DNA from: Cacajao melanocephalus
Taxonomy: Eukaryota; Chordata; Mammalia; Primates; Pitheciidae
NCBI GenBank assembly: GCA_963573385.1
Contig: CAUYLG010051977.1
Location: forward strand, 1-64,000
Length of the DNA: 64,000 bases
Reading direction: 5' to 3'
Shown here: one piece after another, positions 1 to 59,927 of the stretch
Layout: every line of letters begins with the position of its first letter
Numbering within the stretch: the stretch's first letter is position 1
Notes under the pieces: generated by a model
What the model was told of the DNA's origin: nothing
Seen by the model: only the letters and a program-made list of their open reading frames with translations
Database searches by the model: none
Program-made: the position numbers and the translations under genes

Positions 1-104
1 AAATATTGGTTGGCTGCATGTTTGTTATTTTCATCCCTTATTCCTTCCTGTCTCCATTGTTAAGCACAATTATTGGCATAAAAGAGGTTTTTAATACCCA
101 TTTT

Positions 105-235
105 TAGACTGCATTCTAGCCTGGGCAATAGAACAAGAATCCCATTCTCTCTCCCTCTTTTCTCTTCCTCTTTCTTTCTCTCTTTCATTCTTTTTCTTTC
201 TTTCTTTCACCCCTTCTTTTCTTTTTCTTTCTTTC
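105..235 (+). repeat. Alu tail fragment and pyrimidine microsatellite
   Basis: A short Alu 3' remnant (tctagcctgggcaatag) runs into a CT/TTTC-rich tract from about 140. LRBA intron. Confidence 0.7.
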
Positions 236-252
236 AAAAAAAAAAAAATTCT

Positions 253-515
253 GACCGGGTGTAGTAGCTTATGCCTATAATCTCAGCAGTTTTGGAGGCC
301 CAGGCGGGAGGACCAATTGAGTCCAGGAGTTGAAGACCAGCCTGAGCAATATGGTAAGACCCCATCTCTACAAAAAACTTTAAAAATTAGTCAGGTGTGG
401 CAGTACATGCCTGTAGTACCAGCTACTCAGGAGGTTGAGGTGAGAGGATCACTTGAGCCCAGGAGTTTGAATTGCAGTGAGCTATAATCATACCACTACA
501 CTTTACTTGTCTCAA
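253..515 (+). mobile_element. Alu (old, J-like)
   Basis: Starts gaccgggtgtagtagctt and retains both arms with many substitutions; ends at the A-rich run near 515. Confidence 0.85.
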
Positions 516-629
516 AAAAAAATTTTTTTTTCCTTTCTCTATAACCTTATTCCAAAAGTTTTTCTTCTCTTTTTAAATTTTATTTTTTTTTTAATTTTTA
601 AATTTTTTTGTTAGAAACTAAGACACAAT

Positions 630-903
630 CCGGACATGGTGGCACATGCCTATAAAACGAGTACTCTGGGAGGCGGGGGTGGGTGGATCGCCCGAGGACA
701 GGAGTTCGAGACCAGCCTAGACTACATGGCAAATCCCTGTCTCTACTAAAAATACAAAAATTAGCCAGGCGTGGTGGCGTGGCAGGTATCTGTAATCCTA
801 GCTACTCAGGAGGCAGAGGCATAGCAATCGCTTGAACCCGGGAGGCGGAGATTGCAGTGAGCTGAGATCGTGCCACTGTACTCTAGCCTGAGTGACAGCA
901 AAA
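630..903 (+). mobile_element. Alu
   Basis: Both arms are recognisable (ggcgtggtggcg, cttgaacccgggaggcgg). It lacks an A-tail after gagtgacagc. Confidence 0.85.
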
Positions 904-1018
904 CTCTTTTGCTTGAGTTTATACAGCTATTCGTTACTATGAATCAGGATTCAAACCCTGTCTCCAGAGTCCATATTGTTTCAGTACTTACACAAATGGA
1001 TTGAAAACTGGATCATAA

Positions 1019-1467
<449 letters not shown>

Positions 1468-1872
1468 ACACTTTACATTCTTAAAAAGTATTAAGGTCCC
1501 CAAAGACCCTTTGTCTATGTGGATTATATTTATTACTGCTTGTATTAGAAATTAACTGAGAGCTTTTATAAATATTAACCTGTTTAAAAATAATAAACCC
1601 AATATATAATATAAATAACATTTGTTGAAAGTGATTATTTTTCAAAACTAAACAGTAAAGAAAACAGCACTACTTTTCATATTTTTGTGAATCTCTTTAA
1701 AGTCTGGCTTCATAGAAGACAACTACATTCTCATATTTGCTTTTGCATTTAATCTGTTGCATATATTGGTTTGGTTGAAGTATACAAAGAAAATCCACCC
1801 TCATATAGATATGTAGTAGGAAAGAAGGACCTCAGAGACCCCATGAAAAGGTCTCATGGGCCCCCCAAGTTC

Positions 1873-2165
1873 GTTCTTTATTTATTTATTTATTTATTTT
1901 GAGATACAGTCTCATTCTCACGCAGGCTGGAGTGCAGTGGTGTGATCTTGGATCACTGCAATCTCTACCTCCCGGGGTTCAGGTGATTCTCCTGCCTCAG
2001 TCTCCCAAGTACCTCGGACTACAGGAGTGTGCCACCATGCCCAGCTAATGTTTGTATTTTAGTAGAGATGGAGTTTCACCATGTTGGCCAGGCTGGTCTT
2101 GAACTCCTGACCTCAACTGATCCAGCCGCCCCAGCCTGTGATTACATGCATGTGCCACTGAGCCC
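1873..2165 (-). mobile_element. Alu with (TTTA)n tail
   Basis: The antisense Alu begins after a tttatttatttatttattt tail; the left-arm end is degraded around 2140-2165. Confidence 0.9.
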
Positions 2166-2534
2166 ATTTGCCCTCCCATGGTCTTTAGGTTACACTTTAA
2201 CAACAACTGCTTTAAAGGTTATACTCCTCTAGCCATCTTTCCTAAGGACTTGAAGAAACTAAGGTGAACTGACATATATTTGTTAGAAAATATTAAAAAT
2301 CTGCTTTATTCTGGGCACTTTCCTAACCTAAAATCTTCCCCTAGAAATCTCCGAAAGCTACTCCAAATGTATATGAGGCCCAAATTCAACCCTATTCTTC
2401 TTATAATCTTTTGTAAACGGCAACATAGTATGAGAAAAAAAAAGTCTAGTTGCAGCAGCCTACTGCAATAGAAATGAGAATATCATCTGGGCATCACCAC
2501 AAACTAAAGTTACAGAAAGGATGGCAAACAGTTC

Positions 2535-2735
2535 CTGTAATGAGTCAAATAATAAATACTTTAGGCTTTGGGGGCCATATCATTGACGTAACATGTACAA
2601 CTATCCTTATGGTGTGAAAGTAGCCATATACAATATATAAATGAAGAGGAGTGGGTAAGTTCTAGTAAAATTTTATTTAGATTTGACCCTTAGCCCATGG
2701 CTAGCTGAATTCTGTTTTAGACAGAACTGATCAAC
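2535..2735 (+). mobile_element. hAT-Charlie-type fossil
   Basis: It contains aataaatactttaggctttg, ggggccatat and aaaattttatttagat, the same family pattern as the copies at 10340-10560 and around 23045-23570. The family name is not certain. Confidence 0.5.
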
Positions 2736-2934
2736 CTCAAAAATACAGTGACCAAAACAAAGCCATTTTATAAAATCAGATCTCTTTTCTTATTTACAAA
2801 TGGATTTTATTCCTTATAAACACTTGCAATAGAAGCATACTTTATTGTCAATGAGGAAAGAGGAGGCAGAATGAATAATTTGTAGATACCTTCAGTAATT
2901 AAAAGCTATTCAAACACCTAGAAACATGTAATTA

Positions 2935-3218
<284 letters not shown>

Positions 3219-4073
3219 GAAATGGCAATATATTCTACAGAATGGCAAAATATTCCAGAATAACTTTGATAGTAAAACACTTAAAGATATACAAAAATTA
3301 TCATTCTTGGTATTTATACCTTCTAGCCAATTTTTTATTAAACAGCTATATAATTATACAATATTCCTTCTGAGTAAAGAAGGAATTCTTAAGGGAAAAA
3401 CATACACCATAAATGAAACTAATAAATTTTAATGCGTTACTTGAAATGTAAAATTTCCTCAGAAGGTACAAATATAAAACTCCAAAAATAATTAGATAAT
3501 CCATAAATCGGCAGAAGATATTTATAAATAACAGGTAGCAAAAGATTAAGAATGAGACTATCTAAAGAACTCCCACAAAACAACAAGAAAACATAGATCA
3601 AGATTATGGTGATATAGCATTTTAAATTTATCAAATTGACAAATTTTTAAACTCCAGCCATACCAAGTGATTAGGTGATGTGAAGCAATGAGAACTTAAA
3701 CATTGTAGGTGAGATATAAACTGATACACTACTTTAGAATACTATATTGTATTGGAATACGAGACTTTGGAAAATAATTTGCATTATCTTCTAAAGTTTA
3801 CCATTTGCACCTTATAAGTCAGCAATTCTAGGAATATATGCAGAAAATTCTTGAATAAGCACAAAATGTATATAAAAATGCTCATTAATTGGCAAATAAA
3901 TAAAGTCAAGTCATGGAATACATTACAACTGAGAAAATGAACACAGCTACATGGGTCGATGTGGAATGAACTCAAACAATAGTAAGTAAAAACAATAACA
4001 GAAAAATGCATTCAGTATGCTTGCATTTATCTTAAGTGCAAACATAAAATATAAAACTCTTTATTGTTTAGAG

Positions 4074-4076
<3 letters not shown>

Positions 4077-4115
<39 letters not shown>
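4077..4115. repeat. (TA)n microsatellite
   Basis: About 19 uninterrupted TA units; likely length-variable. Confidence 0.98.
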
Positions 4116-4120
<5 letters not shown>

Positions 4121-4550
4121 AAAAGTACGGAAAAGACAAAAGACAACACCAAATAAAATTTAGTGGTGTTGGGGGTCAGGTGAAGAAGAGGAGACAAAGC
4201 AACTGCAGAGAGGTGACCCGATTTCATAAACAGTGATCCTTTCTGTATGCTTATAGTATTTTTAAAAGAAAAATTTTAAGCTATACATAAATAACTAAAC
4301 TGACTTTCGCTTAATTTTACAAAAAAAAAAAAAAGACTACATTCTTCCAAACCCATTTTTGTAGCTACCAGCAAGATGAGCAAAAGGCAAACATGAGCCA
4401 GAGCTTTTCTGTTTTAGTCAACCACCTTACGTTGCTGAACAATTGCTCATCTTTGAATATAGTGCGCCACCTTGTGTTCAAAAGCTTCTAACTAGTATAA
4501 AATTCTGAGACTCATGTTTGTAAACTTGGCTTCCTTGAAAAAAACAACTT

Positions 4551-4611
4551 ATTAGGTTGATGCAAAAGTGACTGCGGTTTTTGCCGAAACTGCTTTGCAC
4601 CACCCTAATAT
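4551..4611 (+). mobile_element. MADE1 (Hsmar1-derived mariner MITE), internally altered
   Basis: The ends ttattaggttgatgcaaaag and gcaccaccctaata are imperfect terminal inverted repeats around gactgcggtttttgccg, the MADE1 signature. It is about 60 bp against the usual 80, so part of the middle is lost. MADE1 is primate-specific. Confidence 0.9.
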
Positions 4612-4883
4612 AAATTCCTTTATGCTGTGGCAATAGATTTAGCATTATAAAGATAAGCACATGTAAAAACATTAAAAAAAAAAGTTATTTTGATTCTAAA
4701 GAAATTAGAAATGCTTTATTATTTATTTCTATTGATAACCTTTTGAAGCTTTCATTTTGCTGTACTTTCAGAAAATAATTTGCCTTTTTTCCTCGATTTT
4801 AAGTATCTGAATTTTTTAAATGACTAAAATTCAAAATTATAGATATTTAAAATGCTACAATACGCTTTCATAAAGAAACTTAC

Positions 4884-39120
<34,237 letters not shown>

Positions 39121-39904
39121 CTAGAATTTTTAAAAAGGCAATGATTAAAAAACCTATTTTATTTTTAAAAATTAGGTTAGATAGAGGTAACCCTTCCATT
39201 CACCTCAATAAAAAGTTCTCTATTTCAAAGAAATTGACATTCCACTAAAACTGCTTCCAACATTACATCAGAACTATATTTTTAATGCAGGATTAGGAGT
39301 TACTCAAATATTTATTTCATGTACTTTATCTCAAACATATTAATAGGTGAATTACTTAGAAACAATGACAAATATGCATGATACAGAGAAAAATAAGCAA
39401 ACTCTAAAAACAAGCAGTAACAAATACTTAAACTATAGTAAGGCCTTAAAGAATAGATATAACTTAGATAAACAAGTATATTTAACCTTGAAGTCAGGGG
39501 TCAAAAGGTGGGAAAAGACAGTACAGCAAACAGAGTAAGGTGTAAATCCTCAAAATGTGTTAGGGCTCCAGACTGGCCTAGTAAGAATAGAGCAGAGGGC
39601 ACATGAAGAGAAAGATGAGAAAGTTAACTTGGAGACAAACTTGAGGTCCTTGAACACTAAGAAGTTTGTTCATCATCCCAACAACAAAACTATAATTCTC
39701 CAGTCAGTCTTGAACACTGTTAAAACTGAATAGGGGCTACAACCATGCTCTACTACCCATAATTTTTAAAGATCCCCAGAAGGGAAAGGAGTAAGGTCAG
39801 CTGTTACTGCCTTCTCGGAGAGAAGTCCCGCCCCCGCAAAAAAGAGAGAGAAAGCCTGAGCAGCAGCCTATCTCCTCCATATCAGTGCTTTCATTGTCAG
39901 CAAT

Positions 39905-39975
39905 TCCAATGAACAGGGGAGAAGGAAGGGAGGGGGGAGGGGGAGGGGGAAGTGGGAGAGGGAGGGAGAGGGAAA
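39905..39975 (+). repeat. G-rich purine tract, G-quadruplex capable
   Basis: An almost pure purine tract. Four G-runs separated by one or two bases at 39932-39956 (aggggggagggggaggggg, then aagtggg) satisfy the standard G-quadruplex pattern. It lies inside the junction interval. Confidence 0.8.
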
Positions 39976-40061
39976 AGAGTATGTTCTCCACTGAAGCTTC
40001 CTCCAACCGATTGGTCTCCTACTATTCTTACCCTGGCCACTATGTGTTTTCCTATCTCCAC

Positions 40062-40197
40062 CTTTTTTTTTTTTTTTAAAAAGACGGGGTTTCACCATGT
40101 TGGTCAGGCTGGTCTTGAACTCCCAACCTCAGGTGATCCACCCGCCTTGGCCTCCAAAGTTCTTGGATTACAGGCGTGAGCCACCACGCTCAGCACC
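40062..40197 (-). mobile_element. Alu left arm
   Basis: Only the left monomer with its A-stretch (T-run on this strand). Similar sequence ccacctttttt / tcacctttttac flanks it, a possible target duplication. Confidence 0.9.
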
Positions 40198-40540
40198 TTC
40201 ACCTTTTTACTCATGCTGTTGCCCCTGCTGGGGCACTCAGATTGCTCTCCTGAGCTCCTATTAATGATTGCCTTTCACTCTACTGTGTGCCCTCAGCACT
40301 GACTGCCCACTATCAGCAGATCAGAACTTCCTTGGAGGCTCTGCGTCTGTGACTTATTTTCCTCTGGACCCCATGGTCAGGAGTGGTCCACAGGGCTTGG
40401 CATAACTGACCTGGGCGTCGTTATGTAAGGGTCTCTGATTCTTATCCACCACCTGCATCAAGACCTGTCACCATGGAAGAAAAAGAGGAAGCTCCACAGG
40501 AATTATTGGGGGAAGATTTCCAAGATTAAGTGAAAGAGGC

Positions 40541-41600
<1,060 letters not shown>

Positions 41601-41677
41601 TTGTATAATTTAAAAAAGGCCTATCCTTAGAAAGATAGGAAAAAAAGGTCTGAGTACATAATCCCACTGGAACCTTC

Positions 41678-41973
41678 TGACTTTTTTTTTTTTTTTTTTT
41701 TTTTTACAGAATCTTGGTCTGTTGCCAAGGCTGGAGTGCAGTGGCACAATCTCGGCTCACTGTAGCCTCTGCCCCGCTGGGTTCCAGTGATTCTCCTGCC
41801 TCAGCCTCCTGGGTAGCTGGGATTACAGGCGTACGCCACCACGACCGGCTAATTTTTGTATTTTTAGTAGAGACAGAGTTTCGCCATGTCGGCCAGCCTG
41901 GTCTCAAACTCTTGACCTCAGGCGATCTGCCCACCTTGGCCTCCCAAAGTGCTGGGATTACAGACGTGAAAAC
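41678..41973 (-). mobile_element. Alu with target duplication
   Basis: A run of about 25 T then an antisense Alu. Aaccttctgactt flanks it on both sides (41671 and 41971 approximately). Confidence 0.95.
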
Positions 41974-42366
41974 CTTCTGACTTCGGTACCTTATACACAT
42001 ATTACCTGTTCACCTACATATCCCCCCACACACAAATTAAAACATTCTAAATACTGATTCTTGGGCTGTATCCCCAGAAAAGTATCTAGGATGTCAAAGG
42101 TTGGATGCAGGAATCCATATCTAAAGCACTGTGTGTCAGTTCATTCCACCCCCAGAACTGAGTTGTCAGGAAGAGCCAAGATGCAAAGGATATTTGGAAG
42201 CATAAACTCAAAATAGATGTTATCAGGATTATGAAGCCATGTTTGAGAACTCACTGATTTTGTTTGATCTCTGCATTTTTTGGGGGGGGATGAGAATAGA
42301 GAGTGAGTTGCCTAAAGCTGCATACCCAGTCAGAGGCACAGGCCAGTGCCCAAGGATTTCTTTTCT

Positions 42367-42671
<305 letters not shown>

Positions 42672-42764
42672 TGATAACATCAACATCAAATCATCCCTGC
42701 CTGCCCTCGTGCAGGGACTTCTCACTTAGAAAGTTCTACAGACTCAACGGGCAGAACAGGAAGA

Positions 42765-51954
<9,190 letters not shown>

Positions 51955-52165
51955 TGTCCAGCCTGGGCAACATGGTAAAACCCCAGCTCGACAAAAAATA
52001 CAAAACATTGCCAGGCGTGGTGGTGCATGCCTGTAGTCCCAGATACTCAGGAAGCTCAAGTGAGAGAATCGCTGAAGCCCAGAAGGCAGAGGTTACAGTG
52101 AGCCAAGATTGCACCACTGCACTCCAGCCTGGGCAAGAGAGTGAGACCCTGTCTCAAAGAAAGGA
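51955..52165 (+). mobile_element. Alu, 5'-truncated
   Basis: Begins in the left arm (tgtccagcctgggcaacatg); tail aaagaaaggaaaagaaaaat. Confidence 0.93.
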
Positions 52166-52169
52166 AAAG

Positions 52170-52445
52170 AAAAATAAACAGGTGTACACTGGAGCTTGCC
52201 CACTTGTTTCACTTATAATAAGACCACCTTGTAAATGAGCCCCAGCTGACCTGCTGGAGGATGAGAGGCCATGGGGAGGAGAGTGAAGGCGCCTCAGCTG
52301 ACAGCCCATCAGCCATTGGCCATGTAAGCGAGGCCGTGCTAGATCCCCCTGGATCACTAGCTGACCACAGATATACAGCCCAGACCAGAATGATCGCCTA
52401 ACTGACTCACAGAATTATGAACTAAATAAAATCGTTGTTTATTTT
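52170..52445 (+). mobile_element. MLT1-like LTR fragment
   Basis: Cagcccatcagccattggcc, then actgactcacagaattatga and aactaaataaaatcgttgtt, the 3' part of an MLT1-type LTR. Confidence 0.65.
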
Positions 52446-52474
52446 TATGTTAAGTATTTACTATTATTATTATA

Positions 52475-53058
<584 letters not shown>

Positions 53059-53364
53059 AGCGTGGAAACATATAATTTTAACTAATATTGACCCTTCTTG
53101 CAACCTATGAGGAAGATACTGCCAATCATACCCATTTTGTTGACCACAAAACAGGCACAGGAGGTAGTGCCTTGCCGAGAACTGTACAATAACCAGCACA
53201 CCAGGATTCTGACCCAGGCTTTGCTCCGTACTACTAAGTCATCCTGTCTCTGGGACAGTGCCATGGGGCAAAAGCCAGAGAAGAGTGTTGCAGGCAGGAG
53301 AGCGGGCAGTTAAGGTCAGGTAAGATGAGGACTGAAACGCATCTGTTGAATTTATTATTTGTTT
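53059..53364. other. NKAIN1 intron 1, short unique stretch
   Basis: About 300 bp between Alus; includes aacctatgaggaagatactg, a faint MIR-like phrase. Confidence 0.4.
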
Positions 53365-53645
53365 ATTTTTGAGATAGAGTCTCACCTAGGCTGAAGTGCA
53401 GTGGCATGCTCTTGGCTCACTGCAGTCTCTGCCTCCTGGGTTCAAGTGATTCTCCTGCCTCAGCCTCCTGAGTAGCTGGGATTACAGGAGCCCACCACCA
53501 CGCCTGGCTAATTTTTATATTTTTAGTAGAGGCAGGGTTTCACCATGTTGGCCAGGCTAGTCTCGAACTCCTGACCTCAAATGATTCCACACATCTCGGC
53601 CTCCCAAAGTGCTGGGAGTATAGGCATGAGCCACAGCACCCGGCC
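53365..53645 (-). mobile_element. Alu
   Basis: Antisense Alu. Confidence 0.94.
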
Positions 53646-53834
53646 TCATCTGCTGAATTTAATGACAAGGAGGTCACCAGTGACTCAGTAAGAACTGCTT
53701 CAGTGGCCAAGCAGAAAGTCACACTGGCAGAAGACTGAGTAGCAGAGAAGGCCATGGAGACCTTTTATGTAGTTTTGGATGTGAGAGTGTTGAGACAGAG
53801 AAGGCTGATATCAGCTGAAGATGGTAAGGAGCTT

Positions 53835-54125
53835 TTTTTTTTTCTTTTTAAGACAGGGTCTTGCTCTGTCGCCCAGGCTGGAGTGCAGTGGCCATGACGG
53901 CTCACTGCAGCCTCAGCCTCCCGGGCTCAAGCCATCCTCCCACCTCAGCCTCTCCAGTAGCTGGGACCACAGGCATGCATCACCACACCCGGCTAATTTT
54001 TTTGTATTTTTTGTAGAGGTGGGGCTTTTGCCATATTGCGCAGGCTGGTCTCAAGATCCTGAGCTCAAGCAGTCCATCCACCTGGGCCTCACAAAGTGCT
54101 GGGATTACAAGCGTATACCCAGACA
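53835..54125 (-). mobile_element. Alu
   Basis: Antisense Alu (T-run from 53835). The 146-codon frame 53821-54261 is Alu-derived. Confidence 0.94.
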
Positions 54126-54292
54126 CTTTTTCTTTCTTTTTAATGGGAGAGGCTTTGAGCTTTTTTACGAGCCAGTGAGAAGGATCTGGGGAGACGGAGA
54201 AGCTATGTTTACGAGAGAGGGGACCATGGATGGTCTGGATCCAGCTCTTCTGAGAAGATAGGAAGAGCTGGATCCAGAGTGCAGGTGGCCAG

Positions 54293-54590
<298 letters not shown>

Positions 54591-54599
54591 AAAACAGAG

Positions 54600-54895
54600 T
54601 GGTCAGGCACAGTGGCTCAGACCAGTAATCCCAGCACTTTGGGAGGCTGAGGTGGGCGGATCATGAGGACAGGAGATCGAGACCATCCTGGTTAACATGG
54701 TGAATGAAACCTCGTCTCTACTAAAAATACAAAAATTAGCCAGGTATGGTGGTGCATGCCTGTAGTCCCAGCTACTCAGGAGGCTGAGGCAGGAGAATCA
54801 CTTGAACCCAGGAGGCAGAGACTGCAGTACACCGAGACCATGCCACTGCACTCCAGCCTGGGCAACATAGCAAGACTCTGTCTCAAAAAATAAAA
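54600..54895 (+). mobile_element. Alu
   Basis: Full Alu, Y/S-like (acaggagatcgagaccatcc). The phrases cagagtgcaggtggc at 54276 and 54899 flank the 54293 and 54600 pair: this suggests a shared target duplication or local duplication. Confidence 0.94.
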
Positions 54896-54956
54896 AAACA
54901 GAGTGCAGGTGGCAGGAATGGCCTTGGGTGGAAGGAGGGGCAGTGCAGGTGGGGAT

Positions 54957-55068
54957 TGGGGGAGGGTGGAGTGGTTCCAGGAGAGGAGAGGAAGGGAGGG
55001 GAGGGAAGGTAGGGAGGGGAGGGGAGGTAGGGAGGAGAAGGGAGGGGAGGGGAGTAGAGGAGAGAAGG
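54957..55068 (+). repeat. GGGGA-type purine tract
   Basis: Imperfect ggaggggaggga repeats just before an Alu; G-quadruplex capable. Confidence 0.95.
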
Positions 55069-55069
55069 C

Positions 55070-56060
<991 letters not shown>

Positions 56061-56061
56061 T

Positions 56062-56375
<314 letters not shown>

Positions 56376-56444
56376 TCACTTGGTTTTCTAGTAAAAAATA
56401 ATAACTTTAAAATTGAAATTGTTTATAAGACACCGAATCTGAAA

Positions 56445-56575
56445 TTTTTTAAAATAGAGATGAGATCTCACTATGTTGCCAAGACTGGTCCCAAACTCCT
56501 GGCCTCAAGCCATCCTCTGGCCTTGGCATCCCAAAGTGCTGGGATTACAGACATCAGTCACTACACCCAGCCTGC
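56445..56575 (-). mobile_element. Alu left arm / FLAM
   Basis: Single antisense monomer ending cactacacccagcctg. Confidence 0.88.
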
Positions 56576-56604
56576 ATCTAAATTTTTAAAAATATATATT
56601 TAGG

Positions 56605-56908
<304 letters not shown>

Positions 56909-56924
56909 TTAAATATATATTTAG

Positions 56925-57222
56925 GCTAGGCATGGTAGCTCACACCTGTAATCTCAGCACTTTGGGAGGCCAAGGCAGGTGGATCACTTGAGCCCAAGAG
57001 AGTATTGAGACTAGCCTGGGCAACAGGGCAAGACCCCATTCTCTACAAAAAATACAAAAATCAACTGGGCATGGTGGCATGTGCCTGTAGTCCCAGCTAC
57101 TCAGGAGGCTGAGGCAGGAGGATCACCTGAGCCTAGGGAGATTGCGGCTGCAATGAACAGTGTGCCACTGCACTCCAGCCTGGGAGACAGAGTGAGACTG
57201 TCCCAAAAAAAAAAAAAAAAGA
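56925..57222 (+). mobile_element. Alu
   Basis: Full Alu, separated from the preceding one by an AT-rich linker. Confidence 0.94.
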
Positions 57223-57329
57223 TATATTTAAATCTGCACTCACCATCGGAGTGGGTCATAGCTCTGACTACCCTGGTTTGTACTGTCCCCCTCCTCTACT
57301 AAGGGGGTACTGAGTTCCCAAAGGGCAGG

Positions 57330-57430
57330 GGCCACAGCTTCTTCCCTTCTACATCCCAGAGCTAGCACAGAGCCTGACATAGACTAAACGTTCTGTGAAT
57401 AAATAAGTGATGAACCCTGGCTGGGTGAGG
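57330..57430 (+). mobile_element. L2 3'-end remnant
   Basis: Ctagcacagagcctgacata then ttctgtgaataaataagtga. Confidence 0.65.
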
Positions 57431-57671
57431 ACCTGTCAGATGTCGGATGGATGAATAAATGGATCTGGCTGCCTGTAGATAAACGAGTGAATGATGGTCG
57501 AGCGTGAGGATGAAGGAAGGCCAGGGCCGTGTTGAGAGTGGTAAGAATAGCTCCCGCTCCATGTCAAGTGGAGAGAGCAGTCCCTGTGGGCCAGTCAGGG
57601 AGGCCTTCCTACCAAAGGAGGGAACTGAGCTGCACAGTGAAGATTAAGGAGGACTTGGATAAAGGCAAAGG

Positions 57672-57968
57672 GAGGCCTGGCGCAGTGGCTCATGTCTGTA
57701 ATCCCAGCATTTTAGGAGGCCAAGGCAGGAAGATCACTTGAGGCCAGGAGTGCAAGACTACCCCAGGCCACACAGTGAGACCCAATGTCTACAAAAAATT
57801 TAAAAATTACCCAGACGCCGTGGCACATGTCTGTAGTCCCAGCTGCTAAGGAGGGTGAGGCAGGAAGACGCCTCGAACCTAAGAATTTGAGGTTACAGTG
57901 AGCTGTGATCACACCACATTGTACCCCAACCTGGGCAAAAGTGCAAGACTCTTTCTCCAAATGTAAAA
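57672..57968 (+). mobile_element. Alu, J-like
   Basis: Older Alu (ggcctggcgcagtggctcat), diverged right arm. Confidence 0.92.
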
Positions 57969-57977
57969 TAAAAAATA

Positions 57978-58268
<291 letters not shown>

Positions 58269-58449
58269 AAATAAGGCAAAGGCAAATGAAGGTGGGACTT
58301 CAGCTGTTGTTACAGCATCTTGGAGGCAGGAGCTAATGGGGTATTCAGGATTGAGCCAGATCCTAGTGGCCCTCAGTGCCAAACTAAGAAGCTTAGACTG
58401 TTAAGCCTTCTGTTAATTGGCCACTATTTATCAACTCTAATTGTCTGTT

Positions 58450-58605
58450 AGTTTCTGTGATATCTCCATATCCCCACAACAACTTCTCAAGAGAGGAATT
58501 ATCTTGCCTATTAATAGTTGAAGAAACAGATTCAGAGAGGGAAAGTGATCTGCCCTAAGTCATACAGCAGAGCTGGAATTTGAACCTGAGTTTGACTGAC
58601 TACAA
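58450..58605 (+). mobile_element. MIR remnant
   Basis: Aagaaacagattcagagagg, catacagcagagctggaatt and tgaacctgag in MIR order. Confidence 0.75.
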
Positions 58606-58747
58606 TCTGTTGCTGCTTTAAAACAAAACAACAAAAAACAAAACAAACAAAAAACTATCTCTGTTCTCTATCAATAAGGTCACAGAGAACAGAGGGGTTT
58701 TGAGTGGGTGCCAGTTTGGGGGTGGAGATGGTATCATCTCTTAGGTG

Positions 58748-58818
58748 GACTTTTTTTTTTTTTTTTTTTCTGAGACTGAGTCTCGCTGTGTCACCCAGGC
58801 TGGAGTACAGTGGAGTTT
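58748..58818 (-). mobile_element. Alu 3'-end fragment
   Basis: T-run then gagactgagtctcgctgtgt to gctggagtacagtgg. Confidence 0.85.
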
Positions 58819-58844
58819 CTCCCCCAAGGTCAGCAGACCATGGA

Positions 58845-59200
58845 AGTCAAGGCTGGAAGGGCCCTTGGAGATTAGCTAGTCCAATGAGTTCCATGCATGG
58901 AAGAGGAGCCCCAAACCCAGCTGGGAAAGTGGGCTGCTCAAAGTCACCCAGGAGTCGGAGGCAGAACTTCCCATCGCCAGACTAACTACAACCGAAGAGG
59001 AGATAGTTTACACCTCTCAACTCCCCTGCCAGTGCCAAAATGAGAAAGGCAGTGCCAAGATGGGACAGGTGGCTGAGAAAGGCCTATTCTGCCACCAACC
59101 TGCTGTGTGACCTTGGACAAGTCACTTCCCCTCTCTGAGCCTCATGTTCTCTTTCCTCAAAATGAAATAATGATTCCAGCTCTGCCTTTCTGCCAAGGAG
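58845..59200 (+). mobile_element. MIR-class SINE remnants
   Basis: Two pieces: ggaagggcccttggagatta (58855-58980) and gctgtgtgaccttggacaag with tctctgagcctcatgttct (59100-59190). Confidence 0.6.
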
Positions 59201-59504
59201 TATCCAGTGAGAGATGAGCTTTACAATCTGCAGATCCCTGGGAGGGGAGTTGACAACAAGAGGCAGGCTGATGCCAGGTGGGTAAATGCCAAAGGTGGGC
59301 TGGCACCACCAGGCTTCCTCACCACCTTGCCCAAGCCTGCAGCTTCCTTGGTCTCTGCCCAAGCCTTGCCATCTGTGTGGTGGCATCAGCTCCACCTCCT
59401 CCTGCCTCCCTGCCTGGAAAAAGGCTTCTGATATCTTCTCACTTTATCTGAATCTTCCCTCCCTCTCCCTAGCCAGACCCTCTTCTCTCCTCTTCTGTTG
59501 TAGC

Positions 59505-59815
59505 TAGAACTCTTTCTTGCAAATGACAAAAATCGGCAGGACAAAGGGAGAATGAACTTTAGGCACGGCTAGATCCAGAGACCTCAAAGATGACACAGGA
59601 CATTCCCTTGTACATTTGGCCTTCCTCCCACACGCACTGTCCCTCTGTACCTTAGCTATGCTTCCTCCTCAGGCAGCTCCAAGCTCACACCACACCCATT
59701 CAGGTATCCTGGCAGGAGAGCAGCTTTGTCCTGGTTGTTCCAGCAAATATCCAGGGTGATTCTCAGGGGCAGAGCACGGGGGAGCGCCTAGCCCTAAATT
59801 CATCATTGTCTTTGA
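59505..59815 (+). mobile_element. Ancient interspersed repeat, family not fixed
   Basis: Ttgcaaatgacaaaaatcgg, cacggctagatccagag and gttccagcaaatatccaggg follow a known mammalian repeat order that I cannot name with certainty. Confidence 0.45.
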
Positions 59816-59927
59816 CTATTTGGCTAGACCAGGCTTACCTGCCCACCCCAGAAACTAGAAATGAGTCAGCCCCACTCAAGCCATGTGGACAGAGTGGTAG
59901 GAGGTGGTTCTTTAAAGCAAAATTTGG

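Larger units (their letters stand above)
3220..4883. other. LRBA intron, mostly unique AT-rich sequence
   Basis: AT-rich intron downstream of exon k. Apart from the TA microsatellite and the MADE1 copy I recognise nothing; no LRBA exon was found here. Confidence 0.6.
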
